A stretch of 64,000 nt of DNA. Origin: an uncultured Kangiella sp. Lineage in GTDB: Bacteria > Pseudomonadota > Gammaproteobacteria > Enterobacterales > DSM-103792. Location of the stretch: the NCBI GenBank assembly GCA_946481205.1, contig CAMLNB010000001.1:1-64000 (forward strand), written 5' to 3'. Below, in pieces: positions 53,413 to 61,892 of this stretch (positions within the stretch are counted from its first letter, which is position 1; each line of letters starts with the position of its first letter). The position numbers and the translations under genes were made by a program. The notes under the pieces are model-generated. The model ran no database searches. It saw only the letters and a list, made by a program, of their open reading frames with translations, and was not told the origin of the DNA.

Positions 53413-56400
53413 TCACGGTGTTGAGGGCAATTCCTCACGCCAGTAAATGATCCGATCGGAGCCACGGTAGCGACCAAAGCTTGCTGTTGCTTGCGGGTCA
53501 TCGTTAATCACGCCACCACTGGCATTCCAGTCATACTTCAGCCAGTTCGGTACAGCCAGCGTAATCCGGACACTTCCTTGCTGACCTTCTCCGGGCGCCT
53601 CCAAGCGCAGCGGTTGGCTGGGATTGGCACTGCCATTGACGACGAGTTGGTCGGCAGTGGGGCGATCAAACTCAGTATTGCTGGCGTTCAAACTACCGGT
53701 AAAGAGATCGCGCGTGGCATCGGTGTGGTTGTACTCGGTGCAGTTGTCGAGGTCATTGTGTCGCCAGCGGCTGCCATCAAAATATTCGGTGCGCAGTGGA
53801 ATGTTCAGTGGCAATGCGCCTTGGCCATAAGCACTCTCCAGCACCGCGCGGCCTATGCGGAAGGCGCGCGCTACGGTGCTGTCGCTACCGATCGTGTTGT
53901 CGGCATCGGTCAGCATCAGTGTTGCGGCAACGTTCATTGGCGCGTTATTGGCGGGACTGTTGGCCAGCAAATATTGGTAGTTGAGACTGGCCAGGCTCTG
54001 CGAGCTTTGGCCGTTGCTGAAACTCAATGTCTCGGTGAAGGCAAACACACCGCGGCCGCTGGGGCTCGGTAACAGTGGTGGCGCAGTATCGTGCCAGCGC
54101 GCGTAACGCGTGCCTACGGTGTCGAGCACGGCTTGATCGTAGTTCAGGGTTACGCCGGCAGGACTCAGCGCATTTTGCGCGCGCACGGAAACGGTGAGCG
54201 GTATCGGCTGGCCCATTTTGCCAGTGGTGCTGCCACCATCGGTTATGCCGGCATAGGTGAAGTTGCCACTACAACTCGGCAGGAAGCTACCGGTGTCATC
54301 CAGTGTGACCGCAAAGGTATCCGGCGCAATGCGGCCGAACACGGCGCTACGACTGGCGGCATTGCTTTGCAGTGACGCGACATTGAAACCAAAGAACTGG
54401 CTGTTCGGCGCGACACCGATCCGGAATCGGCCGATATCGCTGAGTGTCTGGTTGGTGATGGTGGTACCGCCGCCACTGCTAATGGCCAGTGTATTGACGC
54501 CAAGATTGCCATCGGTGCGCTTGCTGGTCTCCACCATGGTCGGGATCAGGCCGTAGCTTGTGCCGGCATCAGTGGTGCGGAAATTGGGCGTGACGCTGTT
54601 GTCGCAAAACGCTTCATCGGTTTCGCTGTCGTTCTGCCACTGCATGGCGCGTACGCGTAGCGGGAAGGCGCGACCGGCGCGTTGATAAACACCGCAAGTG
54701 CCGATCGTGTTGCAGGCGGTGGTGTAGGGCAGGGTGTTGTTGGCAAGCTGCATCGGTTGGATGCAATAGCCCGCCGGCAGCGCAACGTAATCATCGCTGC
54801 CGGTGATCACCAGACCGCTGTCGCCGGTGGCAACGCTGCCGGTATATGTGCTGGTCAAACGCATCAGGCCGGCATCGGGGTAACGCAGTTCGAAGCGGGC
54901 ACGGCCGTTGTTGTCAAAGTTCAGCGCGACATCGGTACCGGGAGATGTATTGGCAATGGTGGTAAAGCCGGCAGCGGCTTCCGGGCGGATGCCGGCGCTC
55001 AAGGTGCCGCTGTTGGGTACCAAATAACTGCTGAAGAATTTCAGTGTCCGGCTCTGGTTTTGCAGCGAAGGCGTGCACACCACCGGCAGGCTGTCGCTGG
55101 CTTTGACGGCGCGCATTTCGATCAAACCAGAGGGTTTGTTTGCGGTGACATTCGGCGCATCGAACAAAAAGCCAGTGCTGACAAAATTGATCGAGCAGGC
55201 GACGCTGGTGCTGCCATTGAAACAGCGATTGACTGCCAGCGGTTTCAATGGCGGGTTACTGGCACTGACGCCAATTGCCACGCTACCGACTGTGGTGCGT
55301 TGCAGTTGCACACTGGTGCTGCCGCCGCTGAAGTTCACGGTATTGCCACCGACCCATCCGGTACCGGTCAGGGTCGCGGTGACATTGCCGACATAGGTCT
55401 GGCTGCAGTCACTGTTCAAGCACGCGCGCAGCGTAATGGTTTCCGGCGCGCAGGTCAGGCCTTCGCCATCGGTTTCAATACGGAAGTGATCGATCTGCAC
55501 GCCGACGGGGTCCAGCTTGGTCGCGCAAACTGACAGACTGTCGATCTCGTGGTAGTTCGACGAACCGCCGGTGGAGCCGGTAAACGACAGATAGAAGTTG
55601 TCGGGGATCGCGCTCTGGCCGACGGCATTTTTGACATCGGCGACGCTGATCAAGGTGCTGTAACTGGTGCCGGCACCGGTGGTGTCGCGTTCAATCGTGA
55701 CCGGAATGCTGCTGTCATTGCGGGCGTCGATGGTGACGCGGTAACGATGCGGTGTCGTGCTGTTGGCTTGATCAACGCCGGGGCTCAAGGTATTGGTCGC
55801 CGCCAAACAACGATAACCGGTTGTGCCGTTGCCAGAACCGCGTAGCGAGACGCTGTCCGAGCGCAGTGTGGTGCCGTTGACGCAATTGGTGCCGGGCGTG
55901 CCACCGCCGGTGCCGCGCCCTTCACCGGTGTTGAGAAAGTTGCCGTATTCATCGAGCCCGATGCCGAGCCAACCGCCGGCAAAGCCATCAATGCCGCTGC
56001 GTTGGGCATAACCGAGCGAGCCGCCGTAACCACCGGCTTGCGGCGTGACTGTAGCATCGGAAAAGGCCACGGCAATACCGTCGGCGCCGCTGCCGCCGTA
56101 CGCATGCAATGTGAACTCCAAGCGCACGTAATTGCCGTCGGCCGGGAACAGTCGCTGCAGCGTCGCGGCGGTTGCCACTTCGGCAGAGTTGTCGGTCATC
56201 CGCAGTCGGTTGTTGACGATTTGCGGCGCGCCGAAACTGCCGCTGCTACTGCTCGTGGCCCATTCGTTGCCCAGCCCGCTGGTGCGGTTGAACAGATCGC
56301 TGAAGCATTGCTGTGTGCCGCCGCTGATCACGACGGTGGTCGCCAGCCAGTCATTGTTGCTATAGCCCGCGGTGGTTGTGCCGCTGCTGCCAGCAGTCGC

Positions 56401-57069
56401 TGCCGCGCGATGCAGCGCCGCACCTGCGACACCATTGCCGCCGGTGCCACCGGTGCTGGCGAACGACCATGCCGGCGAGGTACCGAGCGTGGTGTTGTTG
56501 AACGCAACGTCGCCATTTTCACCGGCAAAAAAAGCCACGACATAGCTGCCGTCAACGGCGACGGGACGTGAGGGCGCGGTGGCTGTGGTGCCGGCACCGG
56601 TTGCGGTGCCGTAAGCGCTGATCGGATTGACGCTATCAGCGCCGCGCAACACAACCATGCCGGTGACGGCGCGCGAATTGCCGGAAAATGTGAAGTCTTG
56701 GTTGCCGAGTCCGCCAGCCGGCACGAAGCGATAAAAGAGATAGGTGCGCGCGGTACCATTGGTCAGCGGGCCGAGCAGCAAGGTCCAGCCGCTTGGCGCG
56801 GTCACGGTGACCGTGCTGCGCACCACCATTTGTGCAATCAGCAAATCGCCGGCCGCGGTGCCGGTTGGGGTATTCAAGCGGACGCTGTTGTCATTGGTAA
56901 CGCTGATGACCTCGGTATCTTGGCTGACATAGCTCACTGCCGCCTGCGCATTCGGCGCAAAAATCATGCTCAGTGCAAGCAGGCTCAGCGCAAGCAGGAT
57001 CAACGCCGACATGCGCTGCCAGCATTGCTGTAACACTGTGCGAGTGCTGCGCGTCATGGTCGGGCTCAT
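53413..57069 (-). CDS. mshQ: MSHA biogenesis protein MshQ (DUF6701, lectin-like)
   Basis: Secreted protein of 1,218 residues with a signal peptide (ILLALSLLALSMIFAPNAQA). Part 1 (about 50-245) is a beta-rich adhesin-like region. Part 2 (about 255-520) resembles an L-type-lectin/concanavalin domain: SDLFNRTSGLGNEWATSS, GADGIAVAFSD and GGWLGIGLDEYGNFLN. The C-terminal half matches DUF6701, ending in GSDRIIYWREELP. Such proteins sit at the end of MSHA loci and may be pilus-tip or surface adhesins. The ATG overlaps the mshP stop (ATGA). Confidence 0.85.
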   Translation of the reverse strand: MSPTMTRSTRTVLQQCWQRMSALILLALSLLALSMIFAPNAQAAVSYVSQDTEVISVTNDNSVRLNTPTGTAAGDLLIAQMVVRSTVTVTAPSGWTLLLGPLTNGTARTYLFYRFVPAGGLGNQDFTFSGNSRAVTGMVVLRGADSVNPISAYGTATGAGTTATAPSRPVAVDGSYVVAFFAGENGDVAFNNTTLGTSPAWSFASTGGTGGNGVAGAALHRAAATAGSSGTTTAGYSNNDWLATTVVISGGTQQCFSDLFNRTSGLGNEWATSSSSGSFGAPQIVNNRLRMTDNSAEVATAATLQRLFPADGNYVRLEFTLHAYGGSGADGIAVAFSDATVTPQAGGYGGSLGYAQRSGIDGFAGGWLGIGLDEYGNFLNTGEGRGTGGGTPGTNCVNGTTLRSDSVSLRGSGNGTTGYRCLAATNTLSPGVDQANSTTPHRYRVTIDARNDSSIPVTIERDTTGAGTSYSTLISVADVKNAVGQSAIPDNFYLSFTGSTGGSSNYHEIDSLSVCATKLDPVGVQIDHFRIETDGEGLTCAPETITLRACLNSDCSQTYVGNVTATLTGTGWVGGNTVNFSGGSTSVQLQRTTVGSVAIGVSASNPPLKPLAVNRCFNGSTSVACSINFVSTGFLFDAPNVTANKPSGLIEMRAVKASDSLPVVCTPSLQNQSRTLKFFSSYLVPNSGTLSAGIRPEAAAGFTTIANTSPGTDVALNFDNNGRARFELRYPDAGLMRLTSTYTGSVATGDSGLVITGSDDYVALPAGYCIQPMQLANNTLPYTTACNTIGTCGVYQRAGRAFPLRVRAMQWQNDSETDEAFCDNSVTPNFRTTDAGTSYGLIPTMVETSKRTDGNLGVNTLAISSGGGTTITNQTLSDIGRFRIGVAPNSQFFGFNVASLQSNAASRSAVFGRIAPDTFAVTLDDTGSFLPSCSGNFTYAGITDGGSTTGKMGQPIPLTVSVRAQNALSPAGVTLNYDQAVLDTVGTRYARWHDTAPPLLPSPSGRGVFAFTETLSFSNGQSSQSLASLNYQYLLANSPANNAPMNVAATLMLTDADNTIGSDSTVARAFRIGRAVLESAYGQGALPLNIPLRTEYFDGSRWRHNDLDNCTEYNHTDATRDLFTGSLNASNTEFDRPTADQLVVNGSANPSQPLRLEAPGEGQQGSVRITLAVPNWLKYDWNASGGVINDDPQATASFGRYRGSDRIIYWREELPSTP

Positions 57070-57521
57070 GGCGTCAGATTGCGGGCACCAACCGCAATGG
57101 TGCGGATGGCGCGCAGGGAGCCGGCGGTGCAGGTGCCGGTGCTGGTCATTTGATAATGCGGCACGCCATCGACCACGGTGCTGCTGCACACCAGATTGAC
57201 GCTGCATTGGCTAAGGCCATTTGCGACCAGATTCTGATTGATGCCGGGGCTACCGCTGCAAAGTCCGGTACCACCGGCGACTGGAAACAAGCGGACCATG
57301 CCGGCTTGCGCTCCGCTTTCGGCTGCTTGAAAGGCGCGCGCCGATAACACTTCCTGGGTGACACTCAAATTGCCGATGGCAACCGTGCGGTAGAGCACGG
57401 CAGCCAACAAACCCAGGACAACGATCACAAACAAGGCCATCACCAACGAAAAACCATGCTGCCTGCGCATCGGACAAGACGATGCCATGCGGGCATAACG
57501 CCTGTTGCGTGACGTGGTCAT
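57066..57521 (-). CDS. mshP: MSHA minor pilin-like protein MshP
   Basis: Protein of 151 residues with a basic leader and a PilX/GspK-like N-terminal helix, HGFSLVMALFVIVVLGLLAAV. The cleavage would be after Gly with Phe +1, but position +5 is Met, not Glu, as in the initiator-type minor pilins. The mature part has several cysteines. The start is uncertain: ATG 57521 is 4 bp past the mshO stop, but ATG 57488 and 57470 are also in frame. Confidence 0.8.
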   Translation of the reverse strand: MTTSRNRRYARMASSCPMRRQHGFSLVMALFVIVVLGLLAAVLYRTVAIGNLSVTQEVLSARAFQAAESGAQAGMVRLFPVAGGTGLCSGSPGINQNLVANGLSQCSVNLVCSSTVVDGVPHYQMTSTGTCTAGSLRAIRTIAVGARNLTP

Positions 57522-57525
57522 GTGA

Positions 57526-58395
57526 TCAGGGCACATTGCGGATCAACACCTCATGGGCGTAACGCAGTGTATCGCTGTCGGCACGCAAGCGTAACTGGAT
57601 GCCGAGCACTGTATTGTTTTCGCTGCTGCCAGCGCTGTAGCGGAAGACCGGATCGCTGGCATCTCCGCTTAGCAGGCGCTGCGCCAGCAGCACACCACCT
57701 GCCGGTGGATTGGGTTGCACAACGGTACTGGCATAACCGTTATAGCGACGCAGATTGCCGTCATTGCCGACACAAAAACTGATCGGATTGCCAACCACAA
57801 ACAGGCGCCGTGTTGGCGACGTACGCGGAAACTGGATGCTGCGGCTCAAACCGACATCGACCACATTGTTGGCATCCGGCGCACCGATGCTGCTGATGCC
57901 AACTGTCGCCAACGGTGCAGGGCCGTACATATCGGAATTGCTGCCATCACTGGTCAGCATTGGCATGACCGACAGTGACCAGCTACCGGCCGGGACGGTA
58001 AATGCTGCTGCTTTCAGCGTGTTGGCCGGCGCCGTAGTCGGGATCTCGATATAACTGGTGCCAAGTTGCACCGGCCGAAATTCCAGGCAGTTGCCATCCG
58101 CACTGGCTCGTACACTGCTGGGCAGCGCGTTGCGCACTTCCCGACTGATGCGTTCCAGCGCCAGCCGCGCACTATTGGTCATTTCGGCGCGTTGGCTGGC
58201 TTCGACATAACCGCGGATGCTGGTGGTGTAGATCGAGAACAAGCCGACGCCAATCACGCCGAGAATGGTGATGACAATCACCAGCTCAATCAGGTTGTAA
58301 CCGGCCATGCCTGCCGGCAGGCGTGGTGTGGCGCGTCGTGTCGAGGTCCGTCGTGCCAAGGTCAGTCGTGTCGAGAATGGTTGCGTCGAGGTCAT
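57526..58395 (-). CDS. mshO: MSHA minor pilin-like protein MshO
   Basis: Type IV prepilin-like protein of 289 residues with a long basic leader of about 32 residues and the segment AGYNLIELVIVITILGVIGVGLF (cleavage AG^Y, Glu +5 present). The rest is a PilW/MshO-like globular domain. Starts with TGATG overlap on the mshD stop. Part of the mshC-D-O-P-Q set of minor pilins. Confidence 0.85.
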   Translation of the reverse strand: MTSTQPFSTRLTLARRTSTRRATPRLPAGMAGYNLIELVIVITILGVIGVGLFSIYTTSIRGYVEASQRAEMTNSARLALERISREVRNALPSSVRASADGNCLEFRPVQLGTSYIEIPTTAPANTLKAAAFTVPAGSWSLSVMPMLTSDGSNSDMYGPAPLATVGISSIGAPDANNVVDVGLSRSIQFPRTSPTRRLFVVGNPISFCVGNDGNLRRYNGYASTVVQPNPPAGGVLLAQRLLSGDASDPVFRYSAGSSENNTVLGIQLRLRADSDTLRYAHEVLIRNVP

Positions 58396-58934
58396 CAGAA
58401 ATTGCCTCGATAGCTGGCAAAAACAAAACTGCCGCTGACTGGTGTGCTTACTGTGACGGTAACGCGTTTCACGCTGCGATTGGGTGTGCCAAAGCTGGCG
58501 CTGAAGTCGTTGCCTGCGTAAGCCACGCTGACCTGAACGCGAAAGCCGTCGTACTGGCTCTCGATCTGCCCCAGCACATTGCGCGGCGGTGTTTCATCCA
58601 AGCCGTGGTAATCATCCACGTCATCGTAATTGGCGCGGGTTTCGCCGCCGTCCGGGCCAAAGCTGTTGCTGCAGGCCGGCTGGCCGGCTTCATCACAACG
58701 GGTGACGCCGCCGGCGCCACTGTTTTCATCAAACTGCTTGCCGACGATTTCATCGAGATAAGCTTGCGCAAGCGTCGCGGCGCGCATGCTGACCACCGGG
58801 TCGACACTGTCGCGCACCGCGGCCACCAAGCCAATGCCCAGCGCGGTGAAGGCAATCGCCGTCACGACGATGGTGATGATCAGTTCGATCAGTGTGAAGC
58901 CGCGCTCAGCAGCTGCTGGCGGACGCATGCGCAT
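58395..58934 (-). CDS. mshD: MSHA minor pilin MshD
   Basis: Prepilin of 179 residues with the leader cut at ERG^FTLIELIITIVVTAIAFTAL (Glu +5). Resembles PilV/MshD. Contains a Cys pair in TRCDEAGQPACSN. Its ATG lies 29 nt inside mshC. Confidence 0.85.
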   Translation of the reverse strand: MRMRPPAAAERGFTLIELIITIVVTAIAFTALGIGLVAAVRDSVDPVVSMRAATLAQAYLDEIVGKQFDENSGAGGVTRCDEAGQPACSNSFGPDGGETRANYDDVDDYHGLDETPPRNVLGQIESQYDGFRVQVSVAYAGNDFSASFGTPNRSVKRVTVTVSTPVSGSFVFASYRGNF

Positions 58935-59367
58935 AACCTGTGCTGCACACCAGTATGTTCAGACTGCCATCGCCGGTGAGCGTAAACGTGGTGGCCGTGG
59001 TATTGCCCAGCCGATCAAACAGCAGCGTCGTGGCTGGGCTTAAGCTGACGCCTGTGGGCAGCGTGCTCGGGTAACTGCCATTGCCCTGTGGCAGCAGCAG
59101 CGGTACTCCGTCGGCGGTGATGCTGAAACTGCTGGCCGTGCTGACAAAGCGGATGACCCGGCCATCGGCCATCGCTTTCTGCTGGGCATCGCGCAATGCC
59201 AACAGCACATCATCACGCGCGGTGCGCAGCACGAGGTCGGTCGGTGCCGCAAAGCGCGGCACTGCGACCGCCGCCAGAATGCCGATCACAATCAGTGTCA
59301 GCACCAGCTCCAACAGCGAAAAGGCAGCCATTTTTGCTGGCTGCCTTTTTCGTGTGCAGAATCGCAT
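58906..59367 (-). CDS. mshC: MSHA minor pilin MshC
   Basis: Prepilin of about 153 residues with the processing region KMAA^FSLLELVLTLIVIGILAAVAVPRF. The residue before cleavage is Ala rather than the usual Gly. FSLLE gives Phe +1 and Glu +5. The start is uncertain (ATG 59367, 59397 or 59331); 59331 would leave only three residues before the cleavage site. Ends in GYAHASASSC. Confidence 0.8.
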   Translation of the reverse strand: MRFCTRKRQPAKMAAFSLLELVLTLIVIGILAAVAVPRFAAPTDLVLRTARDDVLLALRDAQQKAMADGRVIRFVSTASSFSITADGVPLLLPQGNGSYPSTLPTGVSLSPATTLLFDRLGNTTATTFTLTGDGSLNILVCSTGYAHASASSC

Positions 59368-59383
59368 AACGTTATCGACGCGA

Positions 59384-59833
59384 TTAGCAACCTGCATCGT
59401 TGAAGGTGATTGCAGGAACACTGTTTACCGCGGCTTCAGTGTAAGTCACGCGGCAGGTTGCCGGCGTCGTCGCACTGTTGACATCGATGGTTACCGTGGT
59501 GCCGGTGATGGTGAGTTCAAAATCTGCCGGTGGTGCGCCCTCAGACGACAGCTGAATGGCGTTTTGCAAACCGGTTGCCGTGGCGGCTGGAAAACCATTG
59601 ACGACATCAACGCTGATGCCGTTACCAATGTCAACCGGGTCGGTATTGGCGATCAGGAACCGGGCATTGACCAAGGTCGCGGCGCTGCGCACCGAACCCA
59701 CCAGACCTTGCAGCACAGCGCGGTTGGCATCTTGACGCAGGTTGACGAACAGTGGCGCTGCGGTCGCGGCGAGAATGCCGAGAATGACCAGGACGACAAT
59801 CAATTCGATCAAAGTAAAACCACGTTGTTTCAT
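59384..59833 (-). CDS. mshA: MSHA major pilin MshA
   Basis: Prepilin of 149 residues: leader MKQRG, then FTLIELIVVLVILGILAATAAP with Glu +5. Two cysteines near the C-terminus (ATCRVTY and DAGC) can form the D-region disulfide typical of the pilus fibre subunit. ATG 59833 has TGGAGT 7 nt upstream. The adjacent gene order identifies it as the major pilin. A 236-bp leader with an inverted repeat precedes it. Confidence 0.88.
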   Translation of the reverse strand: MKQRGFTLIELIVVLVILGILAATAAPLFVNLRQDANRAVLQGLVGSVRSAATLVNARFLIANTDPVDIGNGISVDVVNGFPAATATGLQNAIQLSSEGAPPADFELTITGTTVTIDVNSATTPATCRVTYTEAAVNSVPAITFNDAGC

Positions 59834-60069
59834 GAATAGCACTCCAGAAGTGGCCGGGTTTTGGTTGGTGCGGATTCCCTCACCGTGTACGTGGCCCCAA
59901 GCCCGCTGCAACGTACACTGCCGATCCCTGCGTCGGGCCGGTGCTGCCACCGACACGAGAAAAACGGATGTTTCCACCGACAAAGCCTAGGTAATAAATC
60001 GCAATTCTGCCAGTCGGGACATCTCAACAGTGCCACCGCGGAGAGGCCTGATTCAGCTGCCGCGCAAGG
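59834..60069 (-). promoter_or_regulatory. mshA leader with inverted repeat
   Basis: No gene is visible between the mshF/B-like gene and mshA. GTGTACGT (59885-59892) pairs with ACGTACAC (59911-59918), an 8-bp stem with an 18-nt loop, about 50 nt before the mshA start. This may be an mRNA structure that raises major-pilin levels above those of the minor pilins. I see no convincing sigma-54 site and no c-di-GMP riboswitch signature. Confidence 0.4.
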
Positions 60070-60582
60070 TCAGAATTGGTCGTCAACGGTCACGGTGCCG
60101 GTATCCGGGAAATAGTGGATGTGCATGTTGCCGCCGCGCAGGTAGCGGTAGCGGCAACCCAGGCCGGTCGTGCGCGCAAACACGGTCTGGACCCGAAAAT
60201 CGCTGGTATCGAATACCGAGGCCGACGGCGGCAGGGCGCCGAGCACGGCATACCAGAGCGCGACGCAATCCGGTGCCTGCAGTGCGCGGTCTTGGCCGGG
60301 CTGCCAGTCCGTGCCTATCGGGGCGCCGCTGGCGTTCAGATCCAGCTGGCCGTCACCGATGCCGGCGATGTTGTAGCGTGGCGTGGCGTTGTCCTGCAGG
60401 CCGGCTTTCAGCGCGATCAGCTGCAGGCCATCGCGAAAGGCCGCAGCGGTTTGCCGGACCACCGTTTCATGGGTCAGCATCAGGCTGTCACTGATGCGTG
60501 GGAGCAGGGCATAAACCACCGCGCTGACGATCAGCACCACAATGGCGAACTCCAGCAGACTGAATCCGTGTCGTTTGCTCAT
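60070..60582 (-). CDS. MSHA pilin-like protein (MshB/MshF position)
   Basis: Prepilin of 170 residues: leader MSKRHG, then FSLLEFAIVVLIVSAVVYALLP (Glu +5). The globular part has one Cys in PDCVALW and one in LGCRYRYLRGGN. It sits between mshG and mshA, where mshF and mshB lie in Vibrio and Shewanella; only one gene is present here. I cannot tell which of the two it represents. Confidence 0.75.
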   Translation of the reverse strand: MSKRHGFSLLEFAIVVLIVSAVVYALLPRISDSLMLTHETVVRQTAAAFRDGLQLIALKAGLQDNATPRYNIAGIGDGQLDLNASGAPIGTDWQPGQDRALQAPDCVALWYAVLGALPPSASVFDTSDFRVQTVFARTTGLGCRYRYLRGGNMHIHYFPDTGTVTVDDQF

Positions 60583-60596
60583 GCCTCGCGCCGGCC

Positions 60597-61826
60597 TCAG
60601 TGACGGCGGGCCACTTCAGCCAATTCCCACATTGGCATGAAGATCCCCAGCGCCAGCACCAGCACCATGACGCCCATCGCGACGATCAAAATCGGTTCAA
60701 TGTTTTGCGACAGCCGCTTCAAATCGTAATCAACTTCACGTTCGTAGAATTCGGCGACCTCATCGAGCAGTTTGTCGAGTTGACCGGTTTCCTCGCCGAC
60801 CACCAGCATTTGCAGCACCAGTGGCGAAAACATGCCGGTGCTGTGCGCAGTGCGGCTGATGTTTTCGCCGCGCTCGACGCCTTCGCGCATTTTCCGCACC
60901 TGCACCGCGACGCGGGCGTTGTCAACGGCGTTGGCCACGACTGCCAAGGATGTCGAAATCGGCACGCCGGAGCGTTGACACATCGCAAACGAACGGGCGA
61001 AGCGAGCCAGCAACGCTCGGTAGATCACTTTGCCGATAATCGGAATACGCAGCTTCCAGCCATCCCAGACCAGCTGGCCCGGCTCGGTGCGCTTCCAGTG
61101 CAGGAAATAACCAATGCCGCCGAACACGGCCACCAGCATGTAAGGCCAGTAATTGACGAACAGATTCGAGGTGAAGATCAGGATGCGGGTCGGCAACGGC
61201 AACTCGGCATGAAAGGCAGCGAACATCGACGAGAACGCCGGCACGACGAACAGATTGATTACGGTCACCGCAACCGCCATCGCGACGATGACGATGGTGG
61301 GATAGCGCATCGCTGCTTTCAGGCGCTGGCGAGTGTCCAGCTCCAGCTCCAGGTATTTGGCGAGTTGATCGAACGCCAGATCCAGCCGGCCGGTATTTTC
61401 GCCGACATGGATCATGCTGACGTAAAGCGCCGAGAAGACATGGCCTTGTTTGCCCATCGCCGCAGCAAGCTCGATGCCAGAGGTCAGATCATCAACAACC
61501 GCCAGCAGCGCGTGTTTCAATTCCGTGCTGGCGCTGGTTTCGGCGAGGCCGGCAATGGCGCGGATGATCGGCACGCCGGCCTTGCTCAGCGAATACATTT
61601 GCCGGCTGAACATGATGAGTTCGGGCAGCGAGACTTTCTTTCGCGTGAACAGCGATGCCAAACGTTTCTGACTGCTGGGTACCGCCGCCATCTGTTCTTC
61701 GATACTGGTTGGCATGATGCCGTCGGCCATCAAGCGGCTGGCGAGCGTATCGGCCGTGCCGGATTCACTGCGGCCTTCGACCAACTCGCCGGCGCTGTTG
61801 CGGCCTTTGTAGTAATACATCGGCAT
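60597..61826 (-). CDS. mshG: MSHA biogenesis inner-membrane platform MshG (GspF-like)
   Basis: GspF/PilC-type platform protein of 409 residues with two repeats of the T2SSF domain: SLPELIMFSRQMYSLSKAGVPI...VGENTGRLDLAF and ARFARSFAMCQRSGVPISTSL...VGEETGQLDKLL. Three membrane helices, including the one at the C-terminus (ILIVAMGVMVLVLALGIFMPMW). It anchors the MshE motor. Confidence 0.92.
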   Translation of the reverse strand: MPMYYYKGRNSAGELVEGRSESGTADTLASRLMADGIMPTSIEEQMAAVPSSQKRLASLFTRKKVSLPELIMFSRQMYSLSKAGVPIIRAIAGLAETSASTELKHALLAVVDDLTSGIELAAAMGKQGHVFSALYVSMIHVGENTGRLDLAFDQLAKYLELELDTRQRLKAAMRYPTIVIVAMAVAVTVINLFVVPAFSSMFAAFHAELPLPTRILIFTSNLFVNYWPYMLVAVFGGIGYFLHWKRTEPGQLVWDGWKLRIPIIGKVIYRALLARFARSFAMCQRSGVPISTSLAVVANAVDNARVAVQVRKMREGVERGENISRTAHSTGMFSPLVLQMLVVGEETGQLDKLLDEVAEFYEREVDYDLKRLSQNIEPILIVAMGVMVLVLALGIFMPMWELAEVARRH

Positions 61827-61892
61827 CGTTAGCGGTTCCTGTGTCGGCCGGAGCGATCACTGCCGGCACCGTGTAACAGCATCGACATGCGC

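Noticed and set aside
59834..60069. Possible sigma-54 promoter (TGGCAG-AATTGC) upstream of mshA
   Set aside because: The GG and GC elements are 7 nt apart rather than the required 10, so the spacing is wrong.
59834..60069. Possible c-di-GMP riboswitch in the mshA leader
   Set aside because: I looked for the conserved GEMM segments and did not find them; only a simple hairpin is present.
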